Positions 15,359-24,968 of a stretch of 32,470 nt of DNA are shown one piece after another (positions within the stretch are counted from its first letter, which is position 1; the number at the start of each line of letters is the position of its first letter). Under the pieces are notes generated by a model. That model did no database searches. It was given only the letters and a program-made list of their open reading frames with translations, and was not told the origin of the DNA. The stretch is from Pseudomonadota bacterium (GTDB taxonomy: Bacteria > Pseudomonadota > Gammaproteobacteria > Pseudomonadales > Pseudohongiellaceae). The translations under genes were made by a program, and so were the position numbers. Location of the stretch: the NCBI GenBank assembly GCA_027623555.1, contig JAQBSZ010000043.1, positions 1-32,470 on the forward strand, read 5' to 3'.

Positions 15359-16195
15359 TTATCGAGAATGCCATCCGGGATGTTCCCAGATGGCATTTTT
15401 ATTGGCTGGCTGATCCAAGGCAGGAAATTTACCAATGTCAGTCCAGTGCGCCTCGCTATCATGAAAATCAGATCCTGCAGAAACATAAAGATGCTTCGAG
15501 GAAGCCATCTCGCACAGTTTGTTTTTGGTGACCGGATCTATATTGCCATAACTCGCTTCTAACCCGTCGCCCCCAGCAGCAGCAAAATCATCTACCAGAT
15601 TTTCAAGTCTGTGTTTACTGAGCGAATACCGTCCGGGATGCGCGAGCACTGCTAGACCCCCGGCTGTGTGAATAACTGCTATCGCCGCTGCCATATCGCA
15701 CCAGTCATACTGCACGTAGATGCGTCCTCGCGTGGTCAGAAAATTCTTGAAGGCCTTCTGCCGATTCTTGCAATGTCCCTGCACCACCAGGAAATCAGCA
15801 ACGTGACTTCGAGTAGCAGACTGACAGGGCAATGCGGCACAGTATTCGGCAAGACCATCGATGCCAAGGGCTTTCAGTTTGGCGTCCATTTGCAGAATGC
15901 GTGCATTTCTGGCCGCTCGCTGCCGCTCCAATAGCTCAAGTAATTCCCTGTGTTGCGGGTCAATACATAAACCGACGACATGAATTTCGCGTGCTTGCCA
16001 ATCACAGGAAATTTCTACACCGCTGATCAGACATAGTCCAGGTTCCAGGGAAATCGAATTATCCAGCGTGGTGATGCAGTCGTGGTCGGTAATTGCCAGA
16101 TGAGTAACCCGGTTGGCAATGGCTCGCTTAATCAGAAAGTCAGGCGAGTGTTTGCCATCTGAGAAATAGCTATGGCAGTGCAGGTCGATTTTCAT
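15359..16195 (-). CDS. rnm: PHP-domain phosphoesterase, RNase AM (YciV/TrpH) type
   Basis: 278 aa from the ATG at 16195-16193. A longer frame (to 16273) adds 26 residues but begins outside the domain. Metal-binding motifs of the PHP fold are present: DLHCHSYFSDG (His6, His8, Asp13), AITDHD (Asp37, His38), VLAHPGRY and the C-terminal GSDFHDSE. The family includes E. coli RnmA/YciV, a 5'-3' exonuclease and 3',5'-nucleoside bisphosphatase that matures rRNA 5' ends; the symbol is a family-based assignment. Its last codons overlap the convergent gene's terminator. The promoter is not obvious, and the ribosome-binding site is weak. Confidence 0.85.
   Translation of the reverse strand: MKIDLHCHSYFSDGKHSPDFLIKRAIANRVTHLAITDHDCITTLDNSISLEPGLCLISGVEISCDWQAREIHVVGLCIDPQHRELLELLERQRAARNARILQMDAKLKALGIDGLAEYCAALPCQSATRSHVADFLVVQGHCKNRQKAFKNFLTTRGRIYVQYDWCDMAAAIAVIHTAGGLAVLAHPGRYSLSKHRLENLVDDFAAAGGDGLEASYGNIDPVTKNKLCEMASSKHLYVSAGSDFHDSEAHWTDIGKFPALDQPANKNAIWEHPGWHSR
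15367..15400 (+). terminator. Intrinsic terminator after the zinc-ribbon gene
   Basis: AATGCCATC (15367-15375) and GATGGCATT (15389-15397) form a perfect nine-pair stem with a 13-base loop, ending in TTTTT. The hairpin lies within the last codons of the convergent PHP gene, so it also encodes protein on the other strand. Confidence 0.85.
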
Positions 16196-16391
16196 ACTGG
16201 TACTTGTAACCTGAAACCTGAAACCTATCAGGGAGTTAGGGGGTTTGGCCGTTATAAAGCTATTTATGTGCATTAATATGTAATAAACCCGGGATTGCGG
16301 GGGTCTCTACCTGCAGCGCGTGCTATAGTCAAAATCAAGGTGCAGCCAGTTTTGCCGCTGGTGTGCCACTGCAGGTAGTAAAGAGCATTCT
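16196..16391. promoter_or_regulatory. Divergent region with inverted repeat and -10 element
   Basis: TACCTGCAG (16308-16316) and CTGCAGGTA (16369-16377) are perfect inverted repeats enclosing an extended -10, TGCTATAGT (16321-16329), for the rightward gene. CCTGAAA occurs twice in tandem near 16208-16224. No -35 is convincing. Confidence 0.4.
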
Positions 16392-16940
16392 ATGAAAAAC
16401 CCCAGGCCAAAACACCCGAGTGATAGTACACAAGTCAGTGCAGCTCAGCTACTTCAAGGCTGTTGCTATTGTGTTCAGCAGTGCGCCGATCTGATGCAAT
16501 TGCTTTCGAAAGAAAACTTTACCAATTCCCTTCCGGGTTCTTCATCCATCGGCGCTCACATGCGTCATATCCTCGACCGATTTCAAAGCTTCTTTGCCGG
16601 ACTGCAAAGTGGGTGTATCGACTACGACGACAGGAAGCGGGACAAGTCTATTGAGTGCAATCCAGATGCTGCCAGTTTCGCTTTGGCATCATTAGCCCGC
16701 CGGGTCGAAGATCCCGAGCTGCGTTCACACCTGGGCAGGAATATCACAGTTCGTGAGTCTGTTCACCATGAAGGACCAACTGTTGCAATTCACAGCACAG
16801 TAGATCGCGAACTAATGGGCCTGGTAACCCACAGCATTCATCACCTGGCCATAATCTCGCTGCTGGCCAGGTCCGTTGGTATCGATATGGGCAGTGACTT
16901 CGGTAAGGCTCCTTCCACCATCCGTTACGAACGCGGCTAA
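16392..16940 (+). CDS. DinB-like family protein
   Basis: 182 aa, consistent with the DinB four-helix bundle. The first helical block includes SSIGAHMRHILDRFQSFF, with His56 and His59, and the last includes LVTHSIHHLAI, giving a possible three-histidine metal site as in the DinB/YfiT family. The family contains thiol-dependent S-transferases and many uncharacterised members, so the substrate cannot be named. The protein is cytoplasmic. An extended -10 lies about 55 bases upstream of the start. The gene ends at a non-coding region rich in hairpins. Confidence 0.78.
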   Translation: MKNPRPKHPSDSTQVSAAQLLQGCCYCVQQCADLMQLLSKENFTNSLPGSSSIGAHMRHILDRFQSFFAGLQSGCIDYDDRKRDKSIECNPDAASFALASLARRVEDPELRSHLGRNITVRESVHHEGPTVAIHSTVDRELMGLVTHSIHHLAIISLLARSVGIDMGSDFGKAPSTIRYERG

Positions 16941-17431
16941 ACGCTGCCCAAATCTCGAACGCAGCGCCCACGGGGTATACGCTGCGCCTCTGCCGAATCA
17001 TCTGTACGGTTTAGTTGCGCTCTAGCCTCTGCATTAACTGTTCCCACGGCCGTATAGAACGTTCAAGAAAGTCCCGGCAAAGGGAAGGGTTTTGGATTAG
17101 CAGGCCTGCGAGGCAGGGATCGCCGAGCCCGAGCGGACCGGGGTGAAGCAAGCGATTTTTATTAGGTGAGCATTATGTGCAGCTGAACCACACCAATCTA
17201 TGGTTGGGAGCCGGACCCTGAGATATCCCCACAAATATTTGCCCATACTTGGTAGAGCTTTTTTGCATCTATCACTGGAATAAGCACGCGGTGCCTGGGA
17301 TATTTCCCACGAACAATCAGCGCCGAAGGTCCGTGAGGAGGGAATATCCCCGTCACCACGGGCGAAGAGGCGACCTCTACGGGCCAGCGGCCGAGGGCTG
17401 GGATATTAATCCCTCCGTCCCCTTTATCAAC
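16941..17431. other. Non-coding, hairpin-rich stretch between convergent genes
   Basis: 491 bases. At 16960-16986 CGCAGCG pairs with CGCTGCG. Near 17122-17165 ATCGC pairs with GCGAT, then TTTTATT follows, a possible terminator of the DinB-like gene. From 17220 four GATATCC/GGGATATT motifs occur (17220-17230, 17297-17308, 17340-17351, 17400-17413), along with AGAGG/CCTCT (17366-17378) and GGCC/GGCC (17382-17392) hairpins. No gene with a convincing start or family was found. Confidence 0.6.
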
Positions 17432-17836
17432 TTATTCCTCTACTACAGTTTCCGCTTCGAATTCACCAACCTGTCGTGCTGGGCGCCCGATCAGTTCAAC
17501 GTACGCCATTGGCGCCTTGTCTCCGGGCCTTTCACCACACTTGAGAATCCGCAGATAACCACCTGGGCGATCAGCGAAGCGAGGACCTAATTCGGTAAAG
17601 AGTTTGCCCACTGTAGCCTTGTTACGCGTTCGATTAAACGCCAGGCGACGATTCGCAACACTGTCTTGCTTGGCCAGTGTGATCAATGGCTCAGCAACCG
17701 AACGCAATTCCTTGGCTTTTACCAACGTGGTCTTGATTATCTCGCGCTCAACCAGGGACGAAGTCATGTTTCGAAACATGGCTGTCCGGTGCGAACTATT
17801 TCTGTTTAGTTGGCGACCGCTTTGTCTATGACGCAT
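17432..17836 (-). CDS. rplQ: Large-subunit ribosomal protein bL17
   Basis: 134 aa, close to the 127-aa E. coli protein. The start [17 protein letters not shown] is the family signature, and the segment [28 protein letters not shown] binds 23S rRNA near the exit tunnel. It is the last gene of the alpha operon, about 50 bases after rpoA, as in E. coli. A short acidic tail ([12 protein letters not shown]) ends it. Hairpins immediately downstream may terminate the operon. Confidence 0.97.
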   Translation of the reverse strand: MRHRQSGRQLNRNSSHRTAMFRNMTSSLVEREIIKTTLVKAKELRSVAEPLITLAKQDSVANRRLAFNRTRNKATVGKLFTELGPRFADRPGGYLRILKCGERPGDKAPMAYVELIGRPARQVGEFEAETVVEE

Positions 17837-17886
17837 AACATTTTACTCTTAAGCTATCTATTTGCTTGGTGTAGTGTACTGCTTGC

Positions 17887-18885
17887 TCAAGCTGCCCTGT
17901 CATCAGATTTCAGACTGGACGGAGGCCAATTTTCGAGGCGCAGGCCCAGTGATAATCCACGAGTTGCAAGTACATCTTTGATTTCTGTAAGTGACTTCTT
18001 GCCCAAATTCGGAGTCTTCAACAATTCTACTTCGGTGCGCTGAATCAAGTCACCGATGTAATAGATATCTTCCGCCTTCAGGCAATTAGCCGAGCGCACG
18101 GTGAGCTCAAGATCATCAACCGGTCGCAGTAGAATTGGATCTATCTCATCTTCATGTTCTTCAGGCTCTGAAACTATCTCACTGTGCAAATCGACGAAGA
18201 CACCCAACTGGTGTTGCAGAATTGTCGCAGCACGACGGATAGCTTCTTCCGGTTCGATAGTTCCGTTAGTCTCCAATTCGATAATTAGCTTATCAAGGTC
18301 AGTTCGTTGTTCGACACGGGCGTTTTCAACCGAATAAGAGACTCTCATTACCGGGCTATAGGAAGCATCCAGCAAGAGTTTACCTACGGCACGTGTTTCA
18401 TCATCTTCGGAAACCCGGCTATCAGCTGGGGAATAACCTCTTCCTTTGCGCACAGTTAAGCGCATGTTCAACTCACCATTGGTATTCAGGTTGGCAATGA
18501 CATGGTCCGGATTGATAATCTCTACATCATGGTCTTGTGTAATATCGCCAGCGGTCACGGTTCCGGACCCTTTCTTGGACAGGGTCAGTATTGATTCTTC
18601 TCTATTATTCAGAACCACAGCGATTCCCTTAAGATTCAGGAGAATCTCAATGACGTCTTCGCGCACACCTTCAATAGTGCTGTATTCATGAACAACACCA
18701 TCGATTTCGACTTCTTCGACCGCACTGCCTGGCATAGAAGAAAGTAAGATACGACGCAGGGCGTTGCCCAGAGTATGTCCGAACCCTCTTTCTAGCGGTT
18801 CCAGCACCACTTTGGAATGACACTTGTCGAACTCTTCAACCTGTATCAACTGTGGTGTAAGGAAGTCTAATAAAGTAATTTGCAT
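17887..18885 (-). CDS. rpoA: RNA polymerase alpha subunit
   Basis: 332 aa from the ATG at 18885-18883. A GTG three codons earlier is in frame, but GGGTGGA sits properly upstream of the ATG. The N-terminal domain, which dimerises and nucleates polymerase, contains [23 protein letters not shown]. The C-terminal domain (about 245-322) keeps the DNA- and activator-binding helices, with [20 protein letters not shown] and [19 protein letters not shown]. It lies between rpsD and rplQ as usual in the alpha operon. Confidence 0.98.
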   Translation of the reverse strand: MQITLLDFLTPQLIQVEEFDKCHSKVVLEPLERGFGHTLGNALRRILLSSMPGSAVEEVEIDGVVHEYSTIEGVREDVIEILLNLKGIAVVLNNREESILTLSKKGSGTVTAGDITQDHDVEIINPDHVIANLNTNGELNMRLTVRKGRGYSPADSRVSEDDETRAVGKLLLDASYSPVMRVSYSVENARVEQRTDLDKLIIELETNGTIEPEEAIRRAATILQHQLGVFVDLHSEIVSEPEEHEDEIDPILLRPVDDLELTVRSANCLKAEDIYYIGDLIQRTEVELLKTPNLGKKSLTEIKDVLATRGLSLGLRLENWPPSSLKSDDRAA

Positions 18886-18911
18886 GTAATCCACCCTCTA
18901 TGAAATTTTTA

Positions 18912-19532
18912 CTACTTGGAATATAGTTCGACGATCAGGTTTTCATTGATCTCCGGCGGCAGGTCAGCTCGATCGGGCTTGCGGGTGAACTGTCCTTCCA
19001 TCTTGTTCAGGTCAACCGAAATCCAATCGATCTCGCTGCGCTGTGCAGCTAATTCCAATGCGGCTTTAATTCGAAGTTGCTCCTTGGCTTTTTGGCGAAC
19101 GGTAACAACATCACCAGCCGTTACCTGGTAGGAAGGAATATTGACTACATCACCATTAACGCAGATTGATTTGTGCGCAACCAGCTGACGTGATTCGGCG
19201 CGGGTCGATCCGAAACCCATGCGGTAGACAACATTATCAAGGCGACATTCGAGCAATTGCAGCAGGTTTTCACCAGTGGCACCCTTCAAGCGCGCCGCTT
19301 CTTTATAATAGCCACGGAATTGCTTCTCGAGAACGCCGTAGGTACGCCGAACCTTTTGTTTTTCGCGGAGCTGTACGCCGTAATCAGACAGTCGACCACG
19401 TCGCTGACCATGTTGACCGGGAATCGTGTCTGTCTTGCACTTGCTTTCTATCGGGCGCACGCCACTCTTCAGGAACAGGTCAGTTCCTTCGCGACGAGAC
19501 AGCTTACACTTTGGGCCTAAATAGCGGGCCAT
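18912..19532 (-). CDS. rpsD: Small-subunit ribosomal protein uS4
   Basis: 206 aa, the E. coli length. [21 protein letters not shown] begins it, and the S4 RNA-binding domain (about 96-156) contains [23 protein letters not shown]. It initiates 30S assembly on 16S rRNA, and in E. coli it also represses the alpha operon by binding a pseudoknot before rpsM. Whether such a structure exists here cannot be judged, because a repeat element has entered the rpsM-rpmJ gap. AGGAG precedes the start. Confidence 0.98.
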   Translation of the reverse strand: MARYLGPKCKLSRREGTDLFLKSGVRPIESKCKTDTIPGQHGQRRGRLSDYGVQLREKQKVRRTYGVLEKQFRGYYKEAARLKGATGENLLQLLECRLDNVVYRMGFGSTRAESRQLVAHKSICVNGDVVNIPSYQVTAGDVVTVRQKAKEQLRIKAALELAAQRSEIDWISVDLNKMEGQFTRKPDRADLPPEINENLIVELYSK

Positions 19533-19547
19533 ACTTTTATCTCCTGT

Positions 19548-19937
19548 TTACACTCGCCGCTTCTTGGGCGGTCGACAACCGTTGTGTGGAATCGGTGTTA
19601 TGTCAGTGATATTGCTGACTTTCAATCCACAACCATTCAGTGCGCGTACTGCAGATTCGCGACCCGGTCCTGGTCCATTGACTTTGACATCCAGATTCTT
19701 CAGTCCATATAACTCGATGGCTGACTTTCCAGCCTTTTCAGCAGCTACCTGAGCTGCGAAAGGCGTGCTCTTCCTTGATCCGCGGAATCCTGAACCACCA
19801 GCCGTGGCCCAGCTCAGCGCATTACCCTGACGATCAGTAATTGTGATAATCGTGTTATTGAAAGACGCATGGATAAACGCAATACCATCGATAACGGGTG
19901 TACGCGTTTTCTTCTTGGTCGATTTTGGTGAGGCCAT
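19548..19937 (-). CDS. rpsK: Small-subunit ribosomal protein uS11
   Basis: 129 aa. It has [39 protein letters not shown] and the C-terminal tail [18 protein letters not shown] typical of uS11, which lines the 30S platform at the E site. It lies between rpsM and rpsD in the alpha operon, with 15 bases to rpsD. Confidence 0.98.
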   Translation of the reverse strand: MASPKSTKKKTRTPVIDGIAFIHASFNNTIITITDRQGNALSWATAGGSGFRGSRKSTPFAAQVAAEKAGKSAIELYGLKNLDVKVNGPGPGRESAVRALNGCGLKVSNITDITPIPHNGCRPPKKRRV

Positions 19938-19980
19938 CTACTTTTCCAATTAGTCTGAATTTCTCTGTTTAAATCCTGTT

Positions 19981-20337
19981 TTACTTCCGAATCGGTTTTC
20001 TCGGACCCTTACGTGTCCGTGCATTGGTCTTGGTACGCTGACCTCTAACAGGCAGCGAACGTCGATGACGGATACCACGATTACAACCGAGGTCCATCAG
20101 GCGCTTGATATTCATCGAAACTACGCGGCGCAAATCGCCTTCAGTGGGAACCTTTGCAACTTCTGCACGAATTCCATCAAGCTGTTCCGGACTCAGATCG
20201 CTGGTCTTCGTGGAAGGTTCAATGCTCGTTGCATCACAGATAGCCTTGGCCACTTTAGGACCAACGCCATACACATACCGTAAGGAAATAACGATATGCT
20301 TGTTATCTGGTATGTTAACCCCGGCAATACGTGCCAT
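19981..20337 (-). CDS. rpsM: Small-subunit ribosomal protein uS13
   Basis: 118 aa, with [19 protein letters not shown] at the start, the helix-hairpin-helix [12 protein letters not shown] and the tail [21 protein letters not shown] that contacts P-site tRNA. It sits at the 30S head and bridges to the large subunit. It is the first gene of the alpha operon proper. The repeat element immediately upstream lies between it and rpmJ. Confidence 0.98.
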   Translation of the reverse strand: MARIAGVNIPDNKHIVISLRYVYGVGPKVAKAICDATSIEPSTKTSDLSPEQLDGIRAEVAKVPTEGDLRRVVSMNIKRLMDLGCNRGIRHRRSLPVRGQRTKTNARTRKGPRKPIRK

Positions 20338-20357
20338 TGACTTACTCCGCTTTAAAT

Positions 20358-20428
20358 AGGGACAGATCTATTTTTCTGTCTCATAAATAATTTTTAATAC
20401 AGGAACAGTGAAAAATAGATCTGTCCCT
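20358..20428. repeat. Inverted-repeat element between rpmJ and rpsM
   Basis: AGGGACAGATCTATTTTT (20358-20375) and its exact complement (20411-20428) form an 18-pair stem with a 35-base AT-rich loop. It sits inside the rpmJ-rpsM spacer, just upstream of the rpsM ribosome-binding region. Motifs of this kind (AGATCTGTCCC) resemble small REP/MITE units associated with TnpA-REP-type transposases; that link is recollection, not proved here. Confidence 0.8.
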
Positions 20429-20430
20429 TT

Positions 20431-20547
20431 TTATCCCTGACGCTGCTTATGTCTGGGCTCTGCACTACAAATCACGCGCACCGAACCATTGCGTCTAATG
20501 ACCTTACAGTTTCGGCAGATTTTCTTTACTGATGCTCTAACTTTCAT
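20431..20547 (-). CDS. rpmJ: Large-subunit ribosomal protein bL36
   Basis: 38 aa, start ATG at 20547-20545, [19 protein letters not shown], ending RHKQRQG. It has the zinc-ribbon (C+) form with Cys11, Cys14, Cys27 and His33, and the usual length. It binds 23S rRNA in the large subunit. It follows secY by about 31 bases, as in other spc/alpha clusters. Its stop lies three bases from the inverted repeat. Confidence 0.97.
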   Translation of the reverse strand: MKVRASVKKICRNCKVIRRNGSVRVICSAEPRHKQRQG

Positions 20548-20578
20548 TTTAATACTCCGTCTCTCTGCGACGAGCTGA

Positions 20579-21904
20579 CTAGATTCCACTTCTTCCATAG
20601 TTGCCCAGCTTGGATTTCTTCATCAATGAATCATATTGATGAGACATCAAATGGGATTGCACCTGGGACCAGAAATCCATGGTCACAACTACAGAAATCA
20701 ACAACGCCGTACCACCCAGATTGAAAGGCACGTTGGCCAGCATCTGCATAAAATTAGGCAGTAGACAGACTAGTGTTATGTAGACCGCGCCGAACATGGT
20801 CAGCCGGGTAATGACACCATCGATATACTTCGCTGTCTGCTCTCCAGGACGTATGCCAGGAATAAATGCGCCGGATCGCTTCAAATTTTCTGCCACATCG
20901 CGAGGATTGAATACCAACGCGGTATAAAAGAAGCAGAAGAAGATAATCATTGCGCTAAATATAATTATGTAGAGTGGCTGCCCCGGCCCAATCAGTAACG
21001 CGAGATCCTGCAACCATTCCGAGCCCTCGGACTGTCCGAACCATTGTCCCAATGACGCCGGGAACAACAGAATGGAGCTGGCAAAAATTGCCGGTATCAC
21101 GCCCGCCATATTGATCTTCAATGGCAGATGACTCGCCTGTGCCTGGTATAACTTGCGCCCTTGCTGCCGCTTGGCGTAATTCACGGTAATACGGCGTTGG
21201 GCGCGCTCGACATAAACAATGCAGGCAACTACGCCGATAGCAATCATCCCGACGACCAGTAGCAGGACACCATTGATCTGACCTTCGTAGGCTTGGGTCA
21301 GAGAAGTACCGATTGCTGCCGGAAAGCCAGCGACAATACCTGCGAAGATCAACATTGAAATACCGTTGCCTATGCCCTTCTCTGTAATCTGTTCTCCCAG
21401 CCACATCAAAAACATGGCTCCGGTTACCAGCGATATGATCGCGGTCAGGTTAAAGGCAAGACCTGGCGCATACGCCATGGGGGACAATAGTCCAACTGTC
21501 ATGCCAGTGCCTTGCACTGTTGCCAATACCAGCGCGCCATAACGCGTGTACTGAGTAATCTTGCGACGACCCGATTCACCTTCTTTCTTCAACTGGTCCA
21601 GCTGCGGGCTCACGGCAGTCAAAAGCTGCATAATGATAGAGGCCGAGATATAAGGCATGATGCCCAGTGCCAGGATACTCATTCTTTCCAGGGCACCACC
21701 GCCAAACATATTAACCATGTCGGTGAGCGTGCCTTGCTGGTTATTAAAAAACTGTGCAAGCTGCAGCGGATCAATGCCCGGCACGGGTATGTGTGTGCCG
21801 ATCCGATAGACTAATAGGGCAAACAACAAAAACAACAGGCGTGCCTTGAGCTCACCGAGCCCGGCGCCGATGTTCTCTGGATTTAAATTTGGTCTGTTAG
21901 CCAT
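20579..21904 (-). CDS. secY: Protein translocase subunit SecY
   Basis: 441 aa with ten hydrophobic helices, the usual length. N-terminal [28 protein letters not shown] and [25 protein letters not shown] mark the first helix and the plug region. [37 protein letters not shown] contains the cytoplasmic loop that meets SecA. It forms the inner-membrane protein-conducting channel with SecE and SecG. It lies between rplO and rpmJ as in E. coli. Confidence 0.98.
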   Translation of the reverse strand: MANRPNLNPENIGAGLGELKARLLFLLFALLVYRIGTHIPVPGIDPLQLAQFFNNQQGTLTDMVNMFGGGALERMSILALGIMPYISASIIMQLLTAVSPQLDQLKKEGESGRRKITQYTRYGALVLATVQGTGMTVGLLSPMAYAPGLAFNLTAIISLVTGAMFLMWLGEQITEKGIGNGISMLIFAGIVAGFPAAIGTSLTQAYEGQINGVLLLVVGMIAIGVVACIVYVERAQRRITVNYAKRQQGRKLYQAQASHLPLKINMAGVIPAIFASSILLFPASLGQWFGQSEGSEWLQDLALLIGPGQPLYIIIFSAMIIFFCFFYTALVFNPRDVAENLKRSGAFIPGIRPGEQTAKYIDGVITRLTMFGAVYITLVCLLPNFMQMLANVPFNLGGTALLISVVVTMDFWSQVQSHLMSHQYDSLMKKSKLGNYGRSGI

Positions 21905-21930
21905 CGTTTCAATTCGACTCTGTGACTGTG

Positions 21931-22506
21931 CTACTTATCTTCTTGTTTAGCTGATTCAGCAGGTGACTCATCGGTTACTGCCGGCGCGTCTTGCGTCGAT
22001 GCCTTTTTCTTGGCTGCCGCTGGAGTTGCTGCTTTCTTCGGTTTCCTGGCTGGCGCCGCTTTCTCTGCTGGTGCTTCGATTACCTTACCGCCAGCTTTTT
22101 CAATAGCAGCCTTAGCTCCCTTGGTGACACCGATGCCTTCGAGGGTAACTTTTTTGGTCACTTCTCCGGATAACATGACCTTGACTCGCTTGATTCTGAC
22201 TGTAATCAGGCCAGCTTTGCGCAGCGCTTCCACTGTAATTATGTCAGCATCGACCTTATTCAACTCTGCTGTGCGAACTTCGGCAGTAATTCGGCCCACG
22301 CGGGAACTGAAGCCATATTTCGGCAGTCGCATTTGTAAGGGCATTTGCCCGCCTTCGAATCCGGGTCTAATTGAGCCGCCAGTGCGAGCCTTCTGACCCT
22401 TGTGCCCACGTCCACTGGTTTTTCCTGATCCGCTACCGATGCCGCGACCGACGCGTTTCTTCGCCTTGGTGCTGCCCGCGGCCGGACTTAGATTGTTCAG
22501 TTCCAT
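21931..22506 (-). CDS. rplO: Large-subunit ribosomal protein uL15 with C-terminal tail
   Basis: 191 aa, against about 144 in most bacteria. Residues 1-143 are normal uL15: [54 protein letters not shown] and the C-terminal domain ending GGKVIEA. The remaining 48 residues are low-complexity, first Ala/Lys/Pro-rich ([15 protein letters not shown]), then acidic and Ser-rich, ending KQEDK. The core assembles into the 50S central protuberance region. The tail is probably disordered and exposed; no function is known from sequence. Confidence 0.95.
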   Translation of the reverse strand: MELNNLSPAAGSTKAKKRVGRGIGSGSGKTSGRGHKGQKARTGGSIRPGFEGGQMPLQMRLPKYGFSSRVGRITAEVRTAELNKVDADIITVEALRKAGLITVRIKRVKVMLSGEVTKKVTLEGIGVTKGAKAAIEKAGGKVIEAPAEKAAPARKPKKAATPAAAKKKASTQDAPAVTDESPAESAKQEDK

Positions 22507-22516
22507 CTCGTTTTCC

Positions 22517-22702
22517 TTACTCTACTGCGAGCATGTAAATAATTTTATTAATCATGCCACGCACCGCCAGAGTATCTTCGACTTCTACACACTGGTGCAT
22601 CCGCCTCAGTCCCAGGCCTTTCAAGCACAGCTTGTGCTTCGGCAAAGTACCGATGGGGCTTTTTACTAATGTTATCTTTACTGTTGATTTGGCTTTTGCC
22701 AT
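22517..22702 (-). CDS. rpmD: Large-subunit ribosomal protein uL30
   Basis: 61 aa, the usual length. [29 protein letters not shown] and [12 protein letters not shown] are the family motifs. It lies between rpsE and rplO in the spc operon, with about 10 bases to rplO. Confidence 0.97.
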   Translation of the reverse strand: MAKAKSTVKITLVKSPIGTLPKHKLCLKGLGLRRMHQCVEVEDTLAVRGMINKIIYMLAVE

Positions 22703-22735
22703 TGTCTTAAACCTATATTCCTGGCTGTTGGTTGA

Positions 22736-23245
22736 TTAGCCAACGATCTCTTCTAATGCCTTGCCGCGCTTCGCGGCGATATCGTCCGGAGAACGCATTT
22801 CGCGCAATCCCTTGAATGTCGCCCGCACAACGTTTACTGGATTGGTGGAGCCGTAGCACTTGGCCAATACGTTCTGCACACCCGCCAATTCAAGAATTGC
22901 TCGCATCGCACCACCGGCAATTACACCAGTACCTTCCGATGCTGGTTGCATGTACACCTTCGAAGCACCATGACGAGCCTTGATCGGATACTGCAGAGTA
23001 TGGCCATCCAGGTTGACAGTAATCATGTTGCGACGCGCAGATTCCATGGCTTTCTGAATCGCCAATGGCACTTCACGTGCCTTACCCCGACCAAAGCCCA
23101 CGCGACCATTGCCATCACCCACAGCGCTTAATGCGGTGAATCCAAAAATTCGGCCACCCTTAACAACCTTGGCTACACGGTTAACCTGAATCAGTTTTTC
23201 CTGCAGGCCTTCTTCGTTTTTACCTGGCTCGTCTCTAAATGCCAT
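22736..23245 (-). CDS. rpsE: Small-subunit ribosomal protein uS5
   Basis: 169 aa. The N-terminal S5 RNA-binding fold contains [32 protein letters not shown] and [18 protein letters not shown]. The C-terminal domain has [29 protein letters not shown] and [16 protein letters not shown]. Classic spectinomycin-interaction loop residues (VVKGGR) are normal. It lies in the spc order rplR-rpsE-rpmD. Confidence 0.98.
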   Translation of the reverse strand: MAFRDEPGKNEEGLQEKLIQVNRVAKVVKGGRIFGFTALSAVGDGNGRVGFGRGKAREVPLAIQKAMESARRNMITVNLDGHTLQYPIKARHGASKVYMQPASEGTGVIAGGAMRAILELAGVQNVLAKCYGSTNPVNVVRATFKGLREMRSPDDIAAKRGKALEEIVG

Positions 23246-23303
23246 ATTAAAATCCGCTAACTCAGTTGGAACTCTGAGAGTTCCTGTTTAATTACCCTAG
23301 TAG

Positions 23304-23654
<351 letters not shown>

Positions 23655-23663
23655 AGATTGACC

Positions 23664-24197
23664 CTACTTCTTCTTCGCTTCTTTTCTGAATACACGTTCA
23701 TTAACGTAGCGAATACCCTTGCCCTTATATGGTTCAGGTGGGCGAAACTTGCGAATCTCTGCTGCTACCTGACCCACGAGTTGTTTATCCGCACCAGAAA
23801 TTACAATTTCAGTTTGAGAAGGCGTATCAGCTGTAACTCCTTCCGGTAATTGGTAATCGATGGGGTGTGAATAACCAACTGTCAGGTTTATCATCTTACC
23901 CTGTGCCTTTGCCCGATAACCGACTCCTTGCAGTTCCAGTTTTTTCTCGAACCCAGCAGATACACCCACCACCATATTGTTAATCAGCGAACGAAAGGTC
24001 CCGGCCAGTGCACCAGCTTCGCGGGATTCATCTTTTGCGGCAATCATTAGTTCCTCTCCCTCCTGGGAGACTCCCACCAGATCGTGCAAAGTGAGCTGTA
24101 ATGCTCCCTTGGTTCCTTTTACCGATATTCCGGAATCGGTTAATCTTGTTTCTACGCCCTTGGGTATAGTTACCGGGGCATTGGCTATTCTGGACAT
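23664..24197 (-). CDS. rplF: Large-subunit ribosomal protein uL6
   Basis: 177 aa, the usual length. MSRIANAPVTIPKGVE starts the first of two similar domains. KLELQGVGYRAKAQG and the C-terminal PPEPYKGKGIRYVNE motif mark the second. It binds near the GTPase centre and sarcin-ricin loop. It lies between rpsH and rplR as expected. Confidence 0.98.
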   Translation of the reverse strand: MSRIANAPVTIPKGVETRLTDSGISVKGTKGALQLTLHDLVGVSQEGEELMIAAKDESREAGALAGTFRSLINNMVVGVSAGFEKKLELQGVGYRAKAQGKMINLTVGYSHPIDYQLPEGVTADTPSQTEIVISGADKQLVGQVAAEIRKFRPPEPYKGKGIRYVNERVFRKEAKKK

Positions 24198-24251
24198 CGT
24201 TTCGTCGCTCTTTTCCTAATCCTGTATCTTTAAATTAACAATAAGCATCAT

Positions 24252-24647
24252 TCAGAAAACGGTGCAGAGCACCTCGCCGCCGATTCCGGCTGCTTTTGCC
24301 TGCTTGTTAGTCATCAAGCCTTTGCTAGTGGACAGTATGGCTATTCCCAGGCCCGCACGATTGTTAGGAATATCTTCCGTCCTTTTGTAATCTCTAAGGC
24401 CAGGCCGGCTCACTCGCTTGATTTCTTCAATTACTGGCTTACCTTGAAAGTATTTCAAGTCAACGCTGATCACCGCCTTACCATCTTCATCACCCACTGA
24501 GTAACCGCTGATATAACCTTCGCCTTGCAGCACCTGGCTGATTGCTTCCTTAATCTTTGAAGAAGGGCAGCTCACTCTTGGCATCTGCGCCATCTGTGCA
24601 TTACGTATGCGGGTTAGAAAATCTGCAATTGGATCTGACATGCTCAT
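24252..24647 (-). CDS. rpsH: Small-subunit ribosomal protein uS8
   Basis: 131 aa from the ATG at 24647-24645, chosen because GGAG lies seven bases upstream; a frame extension to 24668 has no such site. [42 protein letters not shown] and the C-terminal [16 protein letters not shown] motif are standard. It is a 16S assembly protein and, in E. coli, a translational repressor of the spc operon at rplE. Confidence 0.97.
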   Translation of the reverse strand: MSMSDPIADFLTRIRNAQMAQMPRVSCPSSKIKEAISQVLQGEGYISGYSVGDEDGKAVISVDLKYFQGKPVIEEIKRVSRPGLRDYKRTEDIPNNRAGLGIAILSTSKGLMTNKQAKAAGIGGEVLCTVF

Positions 24648-24661
24648 AATTTTTCTCCAGA

Positions 24662-24967
24662 CTACCAACTAGCCTTGGTCAAGCCGGGCACGTCTCCGCG
24701 CATTGCAGCTTCACGCAACTTGTTACGACACAAACCAAACTTTCGATACACGCCATGTGGTCGGCCCGTAATTCTGCAACGACGCTGTTGACGCACTGGG
24801 CTTGCATTGCGAGGAAGTTTTTGTAACTGCACCTGTGCTTCCCATTTTTCATTATCGGAAGCATTGGTATCTTTCAGTATCGCTTTCAGTTTCGCCCGTT
24901 TGACAGCAAATTTTTGCACAGTCAACTCGCGCTTCTTTTCTCTGGCTATCATCGAAGTTTTAGCCAT
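24662..24967 (-). CDS. rpsN: Small-subunit ribosomal protein uS14, long zinc-free form
   Basis: 101 aa from the ATG at 24967-24965, the E. coli length. [20 protein letters not shown] starts it and [34 protein letters not shown] ends it. It lacks the zinc-binding cysteine set of the short form. The ribosome-binding site lies within the 3' end of rplE, so the two are probably coupled. Confidence 0.97.
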   Translation of the reverse strand: MAKTSMIAREKKRELTVQKFAVKRAKLKAILKDTNASDNEKWEAQVQLQKLPRNASPVRQQRRCRITGRPHGVYRKFGLCRNKLREAAMRGDVPGLTKASW

Positions 24968-24968
24968 A

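Noticed and set aside
17040..17175. Possible protein remnant on the minus strand (frame ending LMQRLERN)
   Set aside because: An open stretch of about 50 codons has no start codon and no family that I recognise; could be chance.
17249..17590. Plus-strand open frame of 113 codons overlapping the end of rplQ
   Set aside because: Half of it is antisense to rplQ, the rest covers the palindrome cluster; no family and no ribosome-binding site.
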